A stretch of DNA of 64,000 nucleotides from the NCBI GenBank assembly GCA_030847615.1, contig JAUMIR010000001.1:63625501-63689500 (forward strand), in the 5' to 3' direction. Under the pieces are notes generated by a model. The model saw nothing but the letters and a program-made list of their open reading frames with translations. It was not told the DNA's origin and ran no database searches. Of this stretch, positions 54,430 through 64,000 are shown in pieces. Made by a program: the position numbers and the translations under genes. Each line of letters begins with the position of its first letter. Within the stretch, counting starts at the first letter, position 1. This stretch comes from Gambelia wislizenii. Taxonomy: Eukaryota; Chordata; Lepidosauria; Squamata; Crotaphytidae.

Positions 54430-55205
54430 ATGTATTCAATTTCTGGTAGATTCCTATCCAGTATCTCATATTTACCATATGGAAATTAGAGAAAGTTATC
54501 CATTGCAAACAAATTCTGAACATCTTGCTAGAGCCATCAGCAAGCCTCCAGTTATAGCTTTCTGCCACCTACCAAATCTAAGGAGATTGCTGGTAAAAGC
54601 TGTCCTGAAGACACCAGTCAGAAATCCAGGATTGCATTCTTGGGATTCCACACATTGAATCACCTGTAAATCCCTTAAGCACACTGTCACTTTTAGGAGC
54701 ACAGTGACTGGTAGGACCTACTATATTGAACAATATATCACCTGCCAGCCCAGCAATATTATTTATATGCTTGAATGCAGACATCCAGGATATCATATGT
54801 AGCACATGGGCCAAACAACCTGTATGCACACTTTTGGAACCATAAGTTTGCTATTCTAACCAGCAACCAGTGGCCTGCTATTTCATCGCAGAACATCACA
54901 GCTCCTCTGATTTTTCTCTGTTTGACACTAAGCTGCCATCTCTTTTAGACATTTTGGACAGAATAGAGATTTCTTGGATTTATAGACTAACAACTCTAAC
55001 ACTGCATGGCCTCAACTTAGACGATAATACCATCATCCACTAAGAATACTGATAACATAGTGTTCTAAACTGCCACCTACTATGCAGTTCAGTTTCATCT
55101 TTGGCAACTGAAGAAGGCAGAAGCCAAAATGTTTTGCTCTTGATATATATATTGTTAAGTTCAGTTTGTTAATTGTTTCAATAAATATGTATACACTTTA
55201 GTGAC
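54430..55205 (+). pseudogene. Penelope-like element remnant (linker plus GIY-YIG region)
   Basis: Forward translation gives, in order, PPVIAFCHLPNLRRLLVKA (54543-54600), a typical Penelope RT-endonuclease linker; then FRSTVTGRTYYIEQYITCQ and PSNIIYMLEC (54690-54780), the start of the GIY-YIG module; then EISWIYRLTTLTLHGLNLD (54965-55025), the conserved C-terminus. A CTGAAGAAGGC...AAAATGTTTTGC 3' motif (55107-55137) follows. Stops and frameshifts occur between blocks (about 54658, 54800), and the GIY-YIG core is partly lost, so it is dead. The RT domain is absent. Confidence 0.7.
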
Positions 55206-55595
55206 GTAAACCCTTGATTATTTCATTTCATTTCATGTTGTTGTTGTTGGCTGTTGTTGTTGTTGTTTGCATACTTAATTCTAGTAGTTTTCTGTGCAGA
55301 AAACAGGTTTTTTGCACAGCCTACCCCTCCCCATTTTTTCTTCTGCAACACTTCAGGACATTCAAATGCCAAGAGAAAACTGTGCAAAATTCTCACTGGT
55401 CTATTATTCTTTCCTGACACTCAAGAAACCTGTTTTAAGAAACAAAAACTTGGGAATGAATAATTACTAATATCCTTTTCATCCCAAATACACATTGGAT
55501 GAAATCATTATTTATTATTTAAAATATTTTAATTCCATTCCACATTTTGTTCCACAATTTAAAAGAGGTTTAGCACATTGGACAGATCCTCTAAA
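55206..55595. other. Unassigned spacer with (GTT)n
   Basis: (TTG)n at about 55237-55269. No gene. Confidence 0.4.
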
Positions 55596-55916
55596 TACAG
55601 CCCCCAACCCCAAGCCCTATCTGTGCGGAATACATTCCCAGGCTTACCACAGATACGCAAACTTGCACATAATAGCGAACCGCCATAGAATACCATAGAA
55701 TCGCACTGGAGGACCTAGAAAATACTGAGAGATTATGCCTCTCTAACAGAACTTGACCATAGAGTCACACTGGAGGACCTTCCAGTGCCTAGAGAGACCA
55801 CTTCCAGCCTGACTCTATGATCCTTCTGATGCCTAGAGAGGCCTTTTTTCCCCAGCCGCGGGTAAGTGAAACTGTGGGTACTGGTCCCGTGTAAATGGGG
55901 AGGAGGGCAACCTGTA
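55596..55916. mobile_element. Tigger-like non-autonomous element, third family
   Basis: TACAGCCCCCAACCC on the left (55596) and, inverted, TACAGGTTGCCCTCC from 55916, with CAG...CTG ends inside TA dinucleotides. An internal duplication repeats CATAGAATCGCACTGGAGGACCT / CATAGAGTCACACTGGAGGACCT (55692 and 55759). CCGCGGGTAAGTGAAAC near the right end is typical of this class. Non-coding. Confidence 0.5.
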
Positions 55917-57546
55917 TTCTATGCTGAAATAAAGCCCAGCGTGGATTCATTGCACTACTGAATAGACACCATTGATCTCCATCCCTGTCCTAGACACAAT
56001 GTTATACTGAGTAGCAAAGAAAAGCAAACACACAGCTCAGAAACATTACTTTCTTGGACTACAACCCATAGAATCTCCCAGCTATCATGGATACTAGAAC
56101 TGCAATCTAAGAACATAGCTTTCCCAATCTTTGATTATAACTTTTAAAGATTTTAGTCAAAACTGTGAATGTTTTTTTTAAAGACTAGCAATTTTGCATT
56201 TGCTGTCACATTCCAAATGTCATCTCTCATTGTTTTGACCTTGACTGGGTAAATCATTGATCCCTTGCAAGCTGATCTCAGTGACTTCACACAAACTCAA
56301 GCAAGAAATGCAGCAAGCAATAGAGTCTTGCAGAAAGGACTGCTACAATTTGTAGGCTTCTGATACTGCTTACCTATCTCACTCCATTCCATTGAGAAGG
56401 CTCTCTGAACACAATCCTTAGTTGTTGCCTGCAAGCAGTGAGTTCCTTGTGGGGCCCCTTGGGGCTAAATGAGACTTGGAGGTGGCTGTCAAGTGACATT
56501 GTGACAGTTCCTTTCAAAAGGCACCTGGAAAGAAACATGGCATTTGGAGACTAATATTTGTTGCTCAGCACCATTTGGAACAGTACACTACTATTATCTG
56601 ATATGGTTGGCTGGCTTCTCATCAGAGATCAATAGCTGCTTGGAGGTATTTTACTCTTTCTATTAGGGACCAATAAAAAAATAGCAAGAGCTGTTGTCAA
56701 AGCAGAATAGCATAAGTAAACTCATTTGTGCTTTGGTTGTGCTCGGCAGCTTGTGTCTAGGTTGCAGTCCTAAACATGTTAGAAAGCCCCACTGAATGTA
56801 CTGGGACTTCCTTTTTCTGAGCACACAAATACGCCCAGGTAGTAACAGTGTAATTTCAGTAACAGTACAATTTGATGCATGTCTGTCCTGAATTCCCACT
56901 GTGTCTGGTGGCATTTACTCCCAGTTACGTATGCATAGGACTGTATCCTAAACACACACACACCCATTATCTCATTGTGCATCTGTGCTATAATGGGCTA
57001 TAGCACAGATAAGCTTTGGACTACAACTCCTAAATCTTTTTGCCATGCTGGCTGGGGAGTTGTAGTCCAAAACAGCTGGAAGGTGATGAGCTCTGCCAGA
57101 ACTGGGATTGTAGAACTTGATGTGTACAGATACTCTGCTCAATTGGCTTGTGGGCCAAACCCATGTTTCTAGGCAAAGCTTCCTTTCCGGTTTGTGTTAC
57201 ATGGCCATCTTGTTTACTCTCAGTCCCTCTAAAGCACTCACAGGTGCTTCCTAATCATATGAGGAATCTGTGAAACTTTGTGAACTGGTGTCCTGAAGTT
57301 GCAGATAATCCTATATCTTGAAGAAATTTTTTAGGACACCTCAGACCCTTTGATGTTATCAAAATCTCTAGCTTGTGCCAAGGCTATACCATTTTAAAGG
57401 AGTTTCTTACTTAGGAGATTATCAGATGCAAAAAACAAAACAAAAAAAAAGCTGGGGAGGTCAGGAGGAGGACACCACTGTACTGCTACAGGCTGGCAAT
57501 ACTACACAACACCATCATCCTCTCATCCTTCATTCGTTCCCCTCCA
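55917..57546. other. Unassigned interval with small palindromic repeats
   Basis: 56055-56125 and 57016-57085 carry the ACTACAACTCC...GGAGTTGTAGTCC-type small palindrome. 56350-56640 is repeat-poor. No gene recognised. Confidence 0.35.
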
Positions 57547-57630
57547 TGCTGGAGGGATGAAAAAGGAGCTGCTTTTTATTGACGGAAACTTCCATCAATG
57601 AAAAGTGGTGCCTTTTTCATCCCTCCAGCA
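57547..57630. repeat. Short fold-back sequence
   Basis: Arms GCTGGAGGGATGAAAAAGG (57548-57566) and its exact reverse complement (57611-57629) are continued by a less perfect inner stem to a 4-nt loop near 57587. Confidence 0.8.
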
Positions 57631-58254
57631 CAGAGAAAGCATGGAGGAAGCATAGGAGGAGGATAGGGTGTGCGGTATTGACCACTGGAAGCAGGACAGT
57701 GGCTCCCCGGATTCTTTTTTATTTTATTTTATTTTTTTTAAGAGCATCTGCTAAAGTTCTTACTCTCAGGATAAATTGTAATCAAGACCAGAAGAGCACT
57801 GTAACTCCTTTGTGAAATCACTGGTACACAGCTTCCCTGGATCATTCTCCTACTAGTGCTAAAACCTGGAACCCTATAGGCCTGTGTATTGTTGCCCTGC
57901 ATGATAAACCACTACAGGTACGCTTTGGAATTATACAGTAGAAAAGAGAAGCCACCACGATGTTCCCCGTTACAGTGACACACTCCTGATTCTGATTGTA
58001 CTCCCCTTGTCTCATACTCATGCATGGAGGCTTCAGCAAGGGGGCGATTTTCTTTTTTGAGGCCATAAAGCTGGAGAAGTCCAAGAGCCACACTGGAAGC
58101 CTTGGTGGGCCACATGTGGCTCATGGACTGCACACATATGGCCTAGGGCCCAGCTCACACTGATGCTTGACTGCCAGCACAAATAGAATTTCCCTTCTCT
58201 TTTTTCTGTGCCACTCCCCCATCTTTCCCCCTCTCCAAAAAACAAAACCAAAAA
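57631..58254. other. Unassigned interval
   Basis: Includes (ATTTT)n at 57718-57735. No gene. Confidence 0.35.
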
Positions 58255-58528
58255 AAGTTTTTTTTAATTTTATAATCATACATTATAATATCCAATCAAT
58301 ACTTATTTTGTATAACACATAATATTACCACAAACATCACAAATTTTCTATTAATAATTTCAAAAGTTAACATAGATTCTTTACTATGATTCTTTTCAAG
58401 AATATTAATTCCCCTACCCCACCCCCTCAGTGCTCCCCTTCACCGGAGCCATTATCCCTTAACTAATCTTTCCAGAATCTCATTTCTTCTCCTGGAGGTA
58501 ACCTACCATCTTTTGTCTGTAATACTTT

Positions 58529-59505
58529 TTAAACAAATACTTTCCAAATTTTATCAAAATCACTTTCTTTCCAACTTCCTCTTCTTACTTTAATTCTACA
58601 TGTTAACTTACCATTTATTGTCATTTTCCAAACTTCTTTATACCACTCCTCCACTTGTACATTTATTTGCATTTTCCAATGTCTTGCTATAATTAATCTT
58701 GCTGCAGTTAATAAATTTGTTACTAAATCCTTTTCTGCTTGGTTCCCATTCTCTCCATTATAAATTGACATCAATCCTATGCTCGGTTTCCTTTCTATAT
58801 TTCTATTCAGAATATTCTCTATTTCTATAAAAACCATTTCCCAAAACTGCTGTACAAATTTACAATTCCACCACATATGCATATATGTACCTATTTCTTG
58901 ACAACCTCTCCAACAATATTTAGAGTTATTCTTGTCTATATTATGCAATCTTGCTGGTGTCAAATACCATCTCCATATTATTTTATAGTAATTTTCTTTT
59001 ATCCGTATTGACATATTTTTAGTTGTCTTTGTTTCCAAATCTTATCCCATTCATGATCTCCAATTTTTTGTTTCAAATCTTCATCCCATATTCTCCTTAA
59101 ATATTCCCCTTTGTCTTTTTTATCCTTATTTTTTATCAATATTTTATATAATTCACTTGTAATACCTTTCAAACTTTCATTATTATCCATCTTTTCACCT
59201 TTTTTCACCAGTTTTTCAAATTTTGTGAATTCCCTTGTTTCTTTATTATTCTTTTTCCAATTTTTAATCCATTGTTCTAACTGTATGCAATTAAACCATG
59301 AAATTTTCATTCCATGTAATTTCTCTCTTCTACTCCCTTTCTCACACATCCATCTTATCCATCCCTCTATTTTCTCTAGTCCTCTTTTCTTTAATTCCTT
59401 TCCCATTTTTTCCTTCAAATTATTTGGGATTTTTTTCCCCATTATAAACGGTGTTAATACTAAATCAATAGGTGAAAATTCTTTCTTATATTTATACCAT
59501 ATTTC

Positions 59506-59541
<36 letters not shown>

Positions 59542-60535
59542 CTTTTCTTCGCAAACGAAGATTCAGGAAGGACTCATCCCGCGCTTTCTGCAAGCGCGCT
59601 GATGACTAAAAAGGCCAATCCGAGATTTCCAATATATTTTGCAGAAATAGGTTCTTAATTCCTTTAATTTCTTTTTTTGTGAAATTACTAAAAAATATAC
59701 TCCATAATCTCTTTTCTATTCTCCCTATATCTATCTCTAACCATTCTAAATCTCCCTGTCCTACAATTCCTTCTACAACATATCTCAATTGATTAGCTTC
59801 ATAATATCCTTTTATATTGGGAAGGCCAAGGCCTCCATCCTCCTGTGATATACACCAAAATAATTTATTTAATCTTGTCCTTTTCCCTCCATTACAATAT
59901 TTATTCAACATATTTTGCCATTTTTTCAGTTCTACTTCTGATATTTTTATTGGTAACATTCTAAACAAAAAAATTATTTTAGGTAATATTTTCATTTTAA
60001 CTAAAGCTACTGTTCCAAACCATGTTAATTGAATAGTTTTATATTCTTCCAACTTTTCCATTTCTTTCCTTAATACCATAATATTTTTCTCTTCTAATTC
60101 TTTTAAATCTTTTGTAATATTTATTCCTAAATACTTAATATTACTTTTTAATCTTACTTCTAATTTTTTCTCTTTTACAAATATATTTTCTTCTTCCTTA
60201 GTATAGTTAAACATCATATCTGATTTATTCCAATTAACCTGTAAACCTGTCATCTCCCCAAATAATTTTAAATGTTCTTTAATTTTTTCTATTCCGTTAA
60301 TCAATTCCGTAATTGTTAGCAATGTATCATCAGCAAACAAGCTTATCTTTTGTTTTGTTTCTAATCCAATTCCTTCTATACTATTATCATTTCTTATCAC
60401 ATTTACTAGAATTTCTATTACCATTGTAAACAATATTGGAGAAAGTGGACAACCTTGTCTTGTTCCTCTTGTTATTTTTATCTGTCTTGTTATTCCATCA
60501 TTAACCCTTACTGTAGCTGTGTTATGGGAATACAA
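58529..60535 (-). pseudogene. L1 ORF2 pseudogene (RT to C-terminus)
   Basis: On the minus strand: TRGTRQGCPLSPILFTMV (RT block), catalytic SLFADDT (60326-60337), VNWNKSDMM, MKILPKIIFLFRMLPI and QEDGGLGLPNIKGYYEANQLR, all typical of L1 ORF2. After the 59510-59624 insertion the frame continues to about 59010, where a frameshift leads into ENYYKIIWRWYLTPARL and CWRGCQEIGTYMHMWWNC, ending at 58529. The insertion plus one 9-bp duplication is 124 bp (1 mod 3); leaving these out of the count puts both flanks in the same frame. The one remaining visible defect is the frameshift near 59000-59040. Confidence 0.85.
59501..59633 (-). mobile_element. 115-bp LINE 3'-end insertion with 9-bp target duplication
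   Basis: ATTTCCAAT flanks at 59501-59509 and 59625-59633 bracket (TC)n, hairpin 2 and about 85 bp of the LINE 3' end (the C-terminal codons of the family at 19.6 kb). It is a severely 5'-truncated, target-primed insertion into the L1 on the same (minus) strand. Confidence 0.9.
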
Positions 60536-60538
60536 TTG

Positions 60539-60571
<33 letters not shown>

Positions 60572-60741
60572 TTTTATTTCTATACTGCCTCTCTTATAAC
60601 GAGGCGGTTTCCAACATAACAAAAATCACAACATAATACAAATTACATTAAAATTGCATTAAAATACAAGAGTACAACAATAATAAAAAAGCCAATGCCC
60701 AATGCTGGTGAGGGGCGAGATATGCAGGCTAAAGGGTGAGG

Positions 60742-63700
60742 TTAAGGGTATGCCTGCCGGAATGCCCAGGTTTTGAGATCTTTTTTAAATTGGTTCAATG
60801 TTGGGGTGGAGCGGAGCTCAAACGGGAGAGAGTTCCAGAGACGGGGGGCCTGGGTGGAAAATGCCCTGTGCGATGTAGTAGCAAGTCTCGTCTCTGGAAC
60901 ATCTAGCAAAAAGCTCCCGGATGATCTGAGAGTGCGGGGCAGATTGTACAGGGAGAGACGGTCCTTCAGGTGTCCTGGGCCCAAGCCATTTAGGGCTTTA
61001 TAGGTAATAACCAACACCTTATACTGTGCTCGGAAACGGATAGGCAGCCAGTGGAGGTCTTTTAAGACCGGTGTTATATGGCTGGTCCTGGACGTCCCAG
61101 TGACTAGTCTGGCTGCCATATTCTGCACCAATTGCAGTTTCCAAGTTTGGTATAAGGGTTGCCCCATGTAGAGCGCATTGCAGAAGTCTAACCGAGAAGT
61201 TACCAGGGCATGTACCACGGTTTCAAGGTCCTTCCAGCTCAGGTAGGGACGCAGCTGGCGAATCAGCCGAAGCTGATAACAGGCGCTCCTGACTGTCACA
61301 TCCATCTGTTGTGTAAGCTGGAGCGACGAGTCAAGGAGCACCCCCAAACTGCGAGCCGAGTCTTTCACGGGAAGGGTAATCCCATTCAAGACCGGAGGAG
61401 TCACCACCTTCCCTGGGCCGGGCAAACCTATCACCAGTACTTCCGTTTTCCCTGGATTCAGGCTGAGTCTGTTTTTCCTCATCCAGTCCATTACCGACTC
61501 CAGGCAAGCCACAAGGGGGGAGATGCCATCCTTGGTCACTGAAACAGCCGCAGGCATAGAGAAAATAATTTGTGTGTCATCAGCGTAGTGATAACCCCGC
61601 GCCCCTTGTCTGCGGATGATCTCTCCCAGCGGTTTCATGTAGATGTTAAAAAGCATGGGGGAAAGAATGGCTCCCTGGGGGACCCCGGAAGTCAGGGTCC
61701 TCCTATCGGAGCGTTCCTCCCCCAGCTGCACCATCTGGGATCTTCCTGAGAGGTAGGATCGGAACCACTGGAGCGCAGTGCCCCCGATACCCCACTCTCC
61801 CAGGCGTTCCAGAAGGATACCATGATCAATGGTATCGAAAGCCGCTGAGATGTCCAGAAGCACCAACAGGGACACATCGCCCCTGTCAATGCCCAGACGG
61901 AGATCATCGACCAAGGAGACCATGGCCGTCTCCACCCCGTAGCCCGCCCGGAAGCCGGTTTGAAATGGATCTAGAAAATCCGTTTCGTCCAAGATCGACT
62001 GAAGCTGAATCACGACCGCCCTCTCAATCACCTTCCCTAAAAATGGCAGCAGAGATACAGGCCGATAATTATTATACTCCAGGGGGTTGAGGGAGGGCTT
62101 TTTTAAGAGCGGTTTTACAATGGCCAATTTCAGGCTCGATGGAAACTGCCCATCCCTCAGTGAGGTGTTAATAATGCAGTGCAACAAGATTGTTACAACC
62201 GTTCCTCCCTGGGCTGCTAGCCATCAGGGACAGGGGTCGAGAGAGCAGGTCGTTTTCCTAACGCTTCGGAGGATCTTGTCCACATCCTCGGGACTCACAG
62301 ACTCAAAATGATCCAGAACAACTGGAATAGCGGGGTCCCTGGAAGCTTCTATTCTAGCTTCTGCTACAATCCCAGTATCCAGATCAGCACTTATGCGAGA
62401 AGTTTTATCCATAAAAAAGTCGTTAAAAAGGTCACAGCAGGCTTTAGTTGGAGCTAACAAAGGGTTCGGGGCAGGAGGGAGCTGAGTCAGCTCCCTCACT
62501 ACCCTGAACAGCTCTGCTGGACGCGACTCTGCAGACGCGATACGTGCAGTATAGAATGAATTCTTTGTTGCATCTATCGCCTCTCCATAGTCCTCAAAAA
62601 GGCGGTCTAGGAGAGTCTTGTCGGATAAGTGATGGTGTTTTTGCCAGGCGCGTTCTAGACGTCTCAAAACCCGCTTCCGCGCCCGGAGATCTTCATTATA
62701 CCAGGGCTGCTTTTTGGAAGCAGGCTTGAGAGGCCGCTTGGGAGCGATGCTGTGTATAGCCCTTGAAAGACCGTCATCCCAGATGTCGGTCAGGGCATCA
62801 ACAGAATCGCCGTCCACTCCAACCATATTCCCCTCTAGGGCTTCTTGGAACCTTTTGGGTTCCATCAGCCTTCGAGGGTGGACCTTTCGAATAGGTCCGC
62901 CACCCTCGGGGGGGATCTGGATAGAAGCCTTGATTCTTACCTCTATCAGGAAGTGATCCGTCCATGACACAGCGGAGGTATTAGTTACCTCCGCCCACGG
63001 ATTCTCCATGTCAGAACAGAAAACTAAATCGAGCGTATTACCCCCACAATGTGTAGGCCCTGAGACCAACTGAGACAGGCCCATGGCTGCCATGGTCTCC
63101 ATGAACTCTCGAGCCGCACCAGATGGAATATTATTGGCCGTCAGAGGGATGTTGAAGTCCCCCAGGACTAAAAGCCTGGGAGACTCCAGCAGCAGCACTG
63201 AGACCAATAGTGCTAGCTCGGAAAGGGAGTCCACTAGCGCACGGGGTGGCCTGTACACCAATAGAATCCCTAAACTGTCTCTGGCCTTCAGGGTCAGGTA
63301 AATACACTCGAAATAAGCAGTCTGTCTGACATGGTTCCTAGATAGAAGAAAGGTGTTCCTATGAACCAAGGCTACTCCCCACCCCCGTCCACCTAACCTG
63401 TTCTGGTCCTGAACTGAAAACCCGGCAGAAAGGGTCTGGGCCCACACAGCTTCCCCCTCAGACCCCAGCCAGGTCTCAGTAATGCAAGCCAGGTCGCAGT
63501 TGGAATCTTCCAGCAGGTCTTTTAGAATGTGGGTCTTGTTCTTGATCGACCTGGCATTGCATAGGAGCAGAGACAGGGTTTGTGGTACGGTTGGAGAGAC
63601 CCTCAGGTCACTTTGGCTAGGAGAGGGGCCGGAAGGCAAGATAGGTACTACGCCTCTATCCTGCCTTCCCCTAGAACGCTTGCCCACTCTCCTACCGTCA

Positions 63701-63816
63701 TACCTCCCTCTGCCCTGCACTACTCTAATTGGAGCTCCATTCAAGCCATTAGAGGCCTCCCGAACCACCACCACTCCCACCTCCCCCTCCCCACCATCCC
63801 CCGACTCCCCCAACAC
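60742..63816 (-). pseudogene. L2 ORF: APE endonuclease + reverse transcriptase, one stop
   Basis: A single minus-strand frame of 1025 codons ends with TAA at 60742-60744. Motifs in order: LLLCNARSIKNK, ITETWLG, VLGDFNIP, THCGGNTLDLVF, WTDHFLIEV (endonuclease); NYRPVSLLPFLGKVIER, GFRAGYGVET, VLLDISAAFDTIDH, SGVPQGAILSP and catalytic YADD at 61576-61587; then RLDFCNALYMG, HITPVLKDLHWLP, APRLWNSLPFELR. The frame is broken only by TGA at 62224-62226, between SLDPCP and W. There is no ATG before about codon 240 (in EFMETM); the first upstream in-frame stop is TAG shortly before 63816. Initiation is therefore non-ATG, or the original ATG has been lost. Confidence 0.85.
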
Positions 63817-64000
63817 AACAATAACAAGGCAGGGGAGAAATACAGCAAAATCGTCCTCTGCCTAGCATTGGCAAAGATCCACTGCTTTTCAGGCTGCTGC
63901 TGCGCTACTACGGAGCGATGGCAAACAGCTGTTCCCTCCGACTCCCGGGCCGGAGCGCAACTGCGCCCTTCTTTACAACCCGGGAGTGGAAAGGAGTCCA
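63817..64000 (-). promoter_or_regulatory. L2 5' UTR (partial)
   Basis: GC-rich leader upstream of the L2 coding frame, with CCCGGGAGTCGGAGGG and GTTGCGCTCCGGCCCGG on the minus strand. CpG-rich and likely to carry the internal promoter (inference). Truncated by the window edge. Confidence 0.5.

Larger units (their letters stand above)
58255..60538 (-). mobile_element. L1-clade LINE (ORF2 C-terminal half, 3' UTR, poly-A)
   Basis: The minus-strand element ends at an 8-base A run (58258-58265). It holds the RT catalytic half onward, then the C-terminal Cys/His/Trp region, then a 3' UTR of about 270 bp. It is cut at 60538 by the L2 3' tail and carries a 115-bp LINE insertion at 59510-59624. Any 5' remainder would lie beyond the L2, outside this window. 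Confidence 0.85.
60539..64000 (-). mobile_element. Near-complete L2 LINE
   Basis: The minus-strand element has its 3' (ATT)n tail at 60539-60569, a 3' UTR to 60741, a coding frame to about 63816 and GC-rich 5' UTR sequence continuing to the window edge. It lies directly against the L1, and the tail sits at the junction, showing the L2 inserted into the L1. The second target duplication would be beyond position 64000. It looks young: only one stop in over 1000 codons. Confidence 0.85.

Noticed and set aside
59111..59602. Forward open frame of 163 codons, Phe/Leu/Ser-rich
   Set aside because: Antisense of L1 ORF2; AT-rich sequence gives a hydrophobic-looking translation.
60540..60622. Poly-Tyr stretch at the N-terminus of the L1 frame
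   Set aside because: It is the (AAT)n tail of the neighbouring L2 read on the minus strand, not part of the L1 protein.

Overview
The window looks like nuclear DNA from a squamate reptile, probably a lizard. I infer this from the mix of repeats: CR1 LINEs ending in the ATTCTATG-type octamer, L2, L1 and BovB-like LINEs, a Penelope-like element, tRNA-derived SINEs including a Sauria-type copy, and hAT-like and Tigger-like miniature DNA transposons. I found no exon of a host protein gene, no rRNA or tRNA gene, no CRISPR array and no bacterial or viral operon. Every long open reading frame belongs to a retroelement or is a by-product of a GC-rich tandem repeat. The window is therefore intergenic or deep intronic.

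Layout. 1-13.4 kb holds old LINE fragments (BovB-like, CR1, L2), an env-like endogenous retrovirus remnant (about 5.1-6.7 kb), a Sauria-type SINE, a Tigger-like element with a low-complexity core (8.66-9.22 kb) and hAT-like elements. 13.47-15.13 kb is a TA-flanked Tigger-like element whose interior has expanded into a GC-rich minisatellite. 15.4-19.4 kb has tandem repeats, a fold-back element (17.16-17.46 kb), a SINE, a possible retroviral env/LTR fragment and a hAT element. 19.6-23.59 kb is a full-length APE-type LINE whose reading frame is broken by one TGA. 25-44 kb has scattered CR1 copies, SINEs, a second fold-back element (29.99-30.34 kb), L2 debris, palindromic MITEs and local duplications. 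45-54 kb has further pieces of the same LINE (3' ends at 45.2 and 52.8 kb, an antisense 5'-UTR piece at 46.3 kb), a hammerhead-like Penelope fragment, L2 fragments and an LTR-retrotransposon 3' end. 54.4-55.2 kb is a Penelope-like remnant with GIY-YIG-type coding sequence. 58.3-60.5 kb is an L1 ORF2, and 60.54-64.0 kb is an almost intact L2, both on the minus strand and nested.

How the parts relate. Several insertions can be ordered from the sequence. A 115-bp LINE 3' end entered the L1 with a 9-bp target duplication, and leaving it out of the count puts the L1 flanks back in one frame. The L2 lies against the L1 at its (AAT)n tail. The full-length LINE entered a 40-bp tandem repeat. Another LINE 3' end split an L2 fragment. 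One LINE family, with conserved 3' hairpins and a (GA)n or (TCC)n tail, accounts for five pieces in this window. Clade names are from memory of motif patterns, not from a database search.
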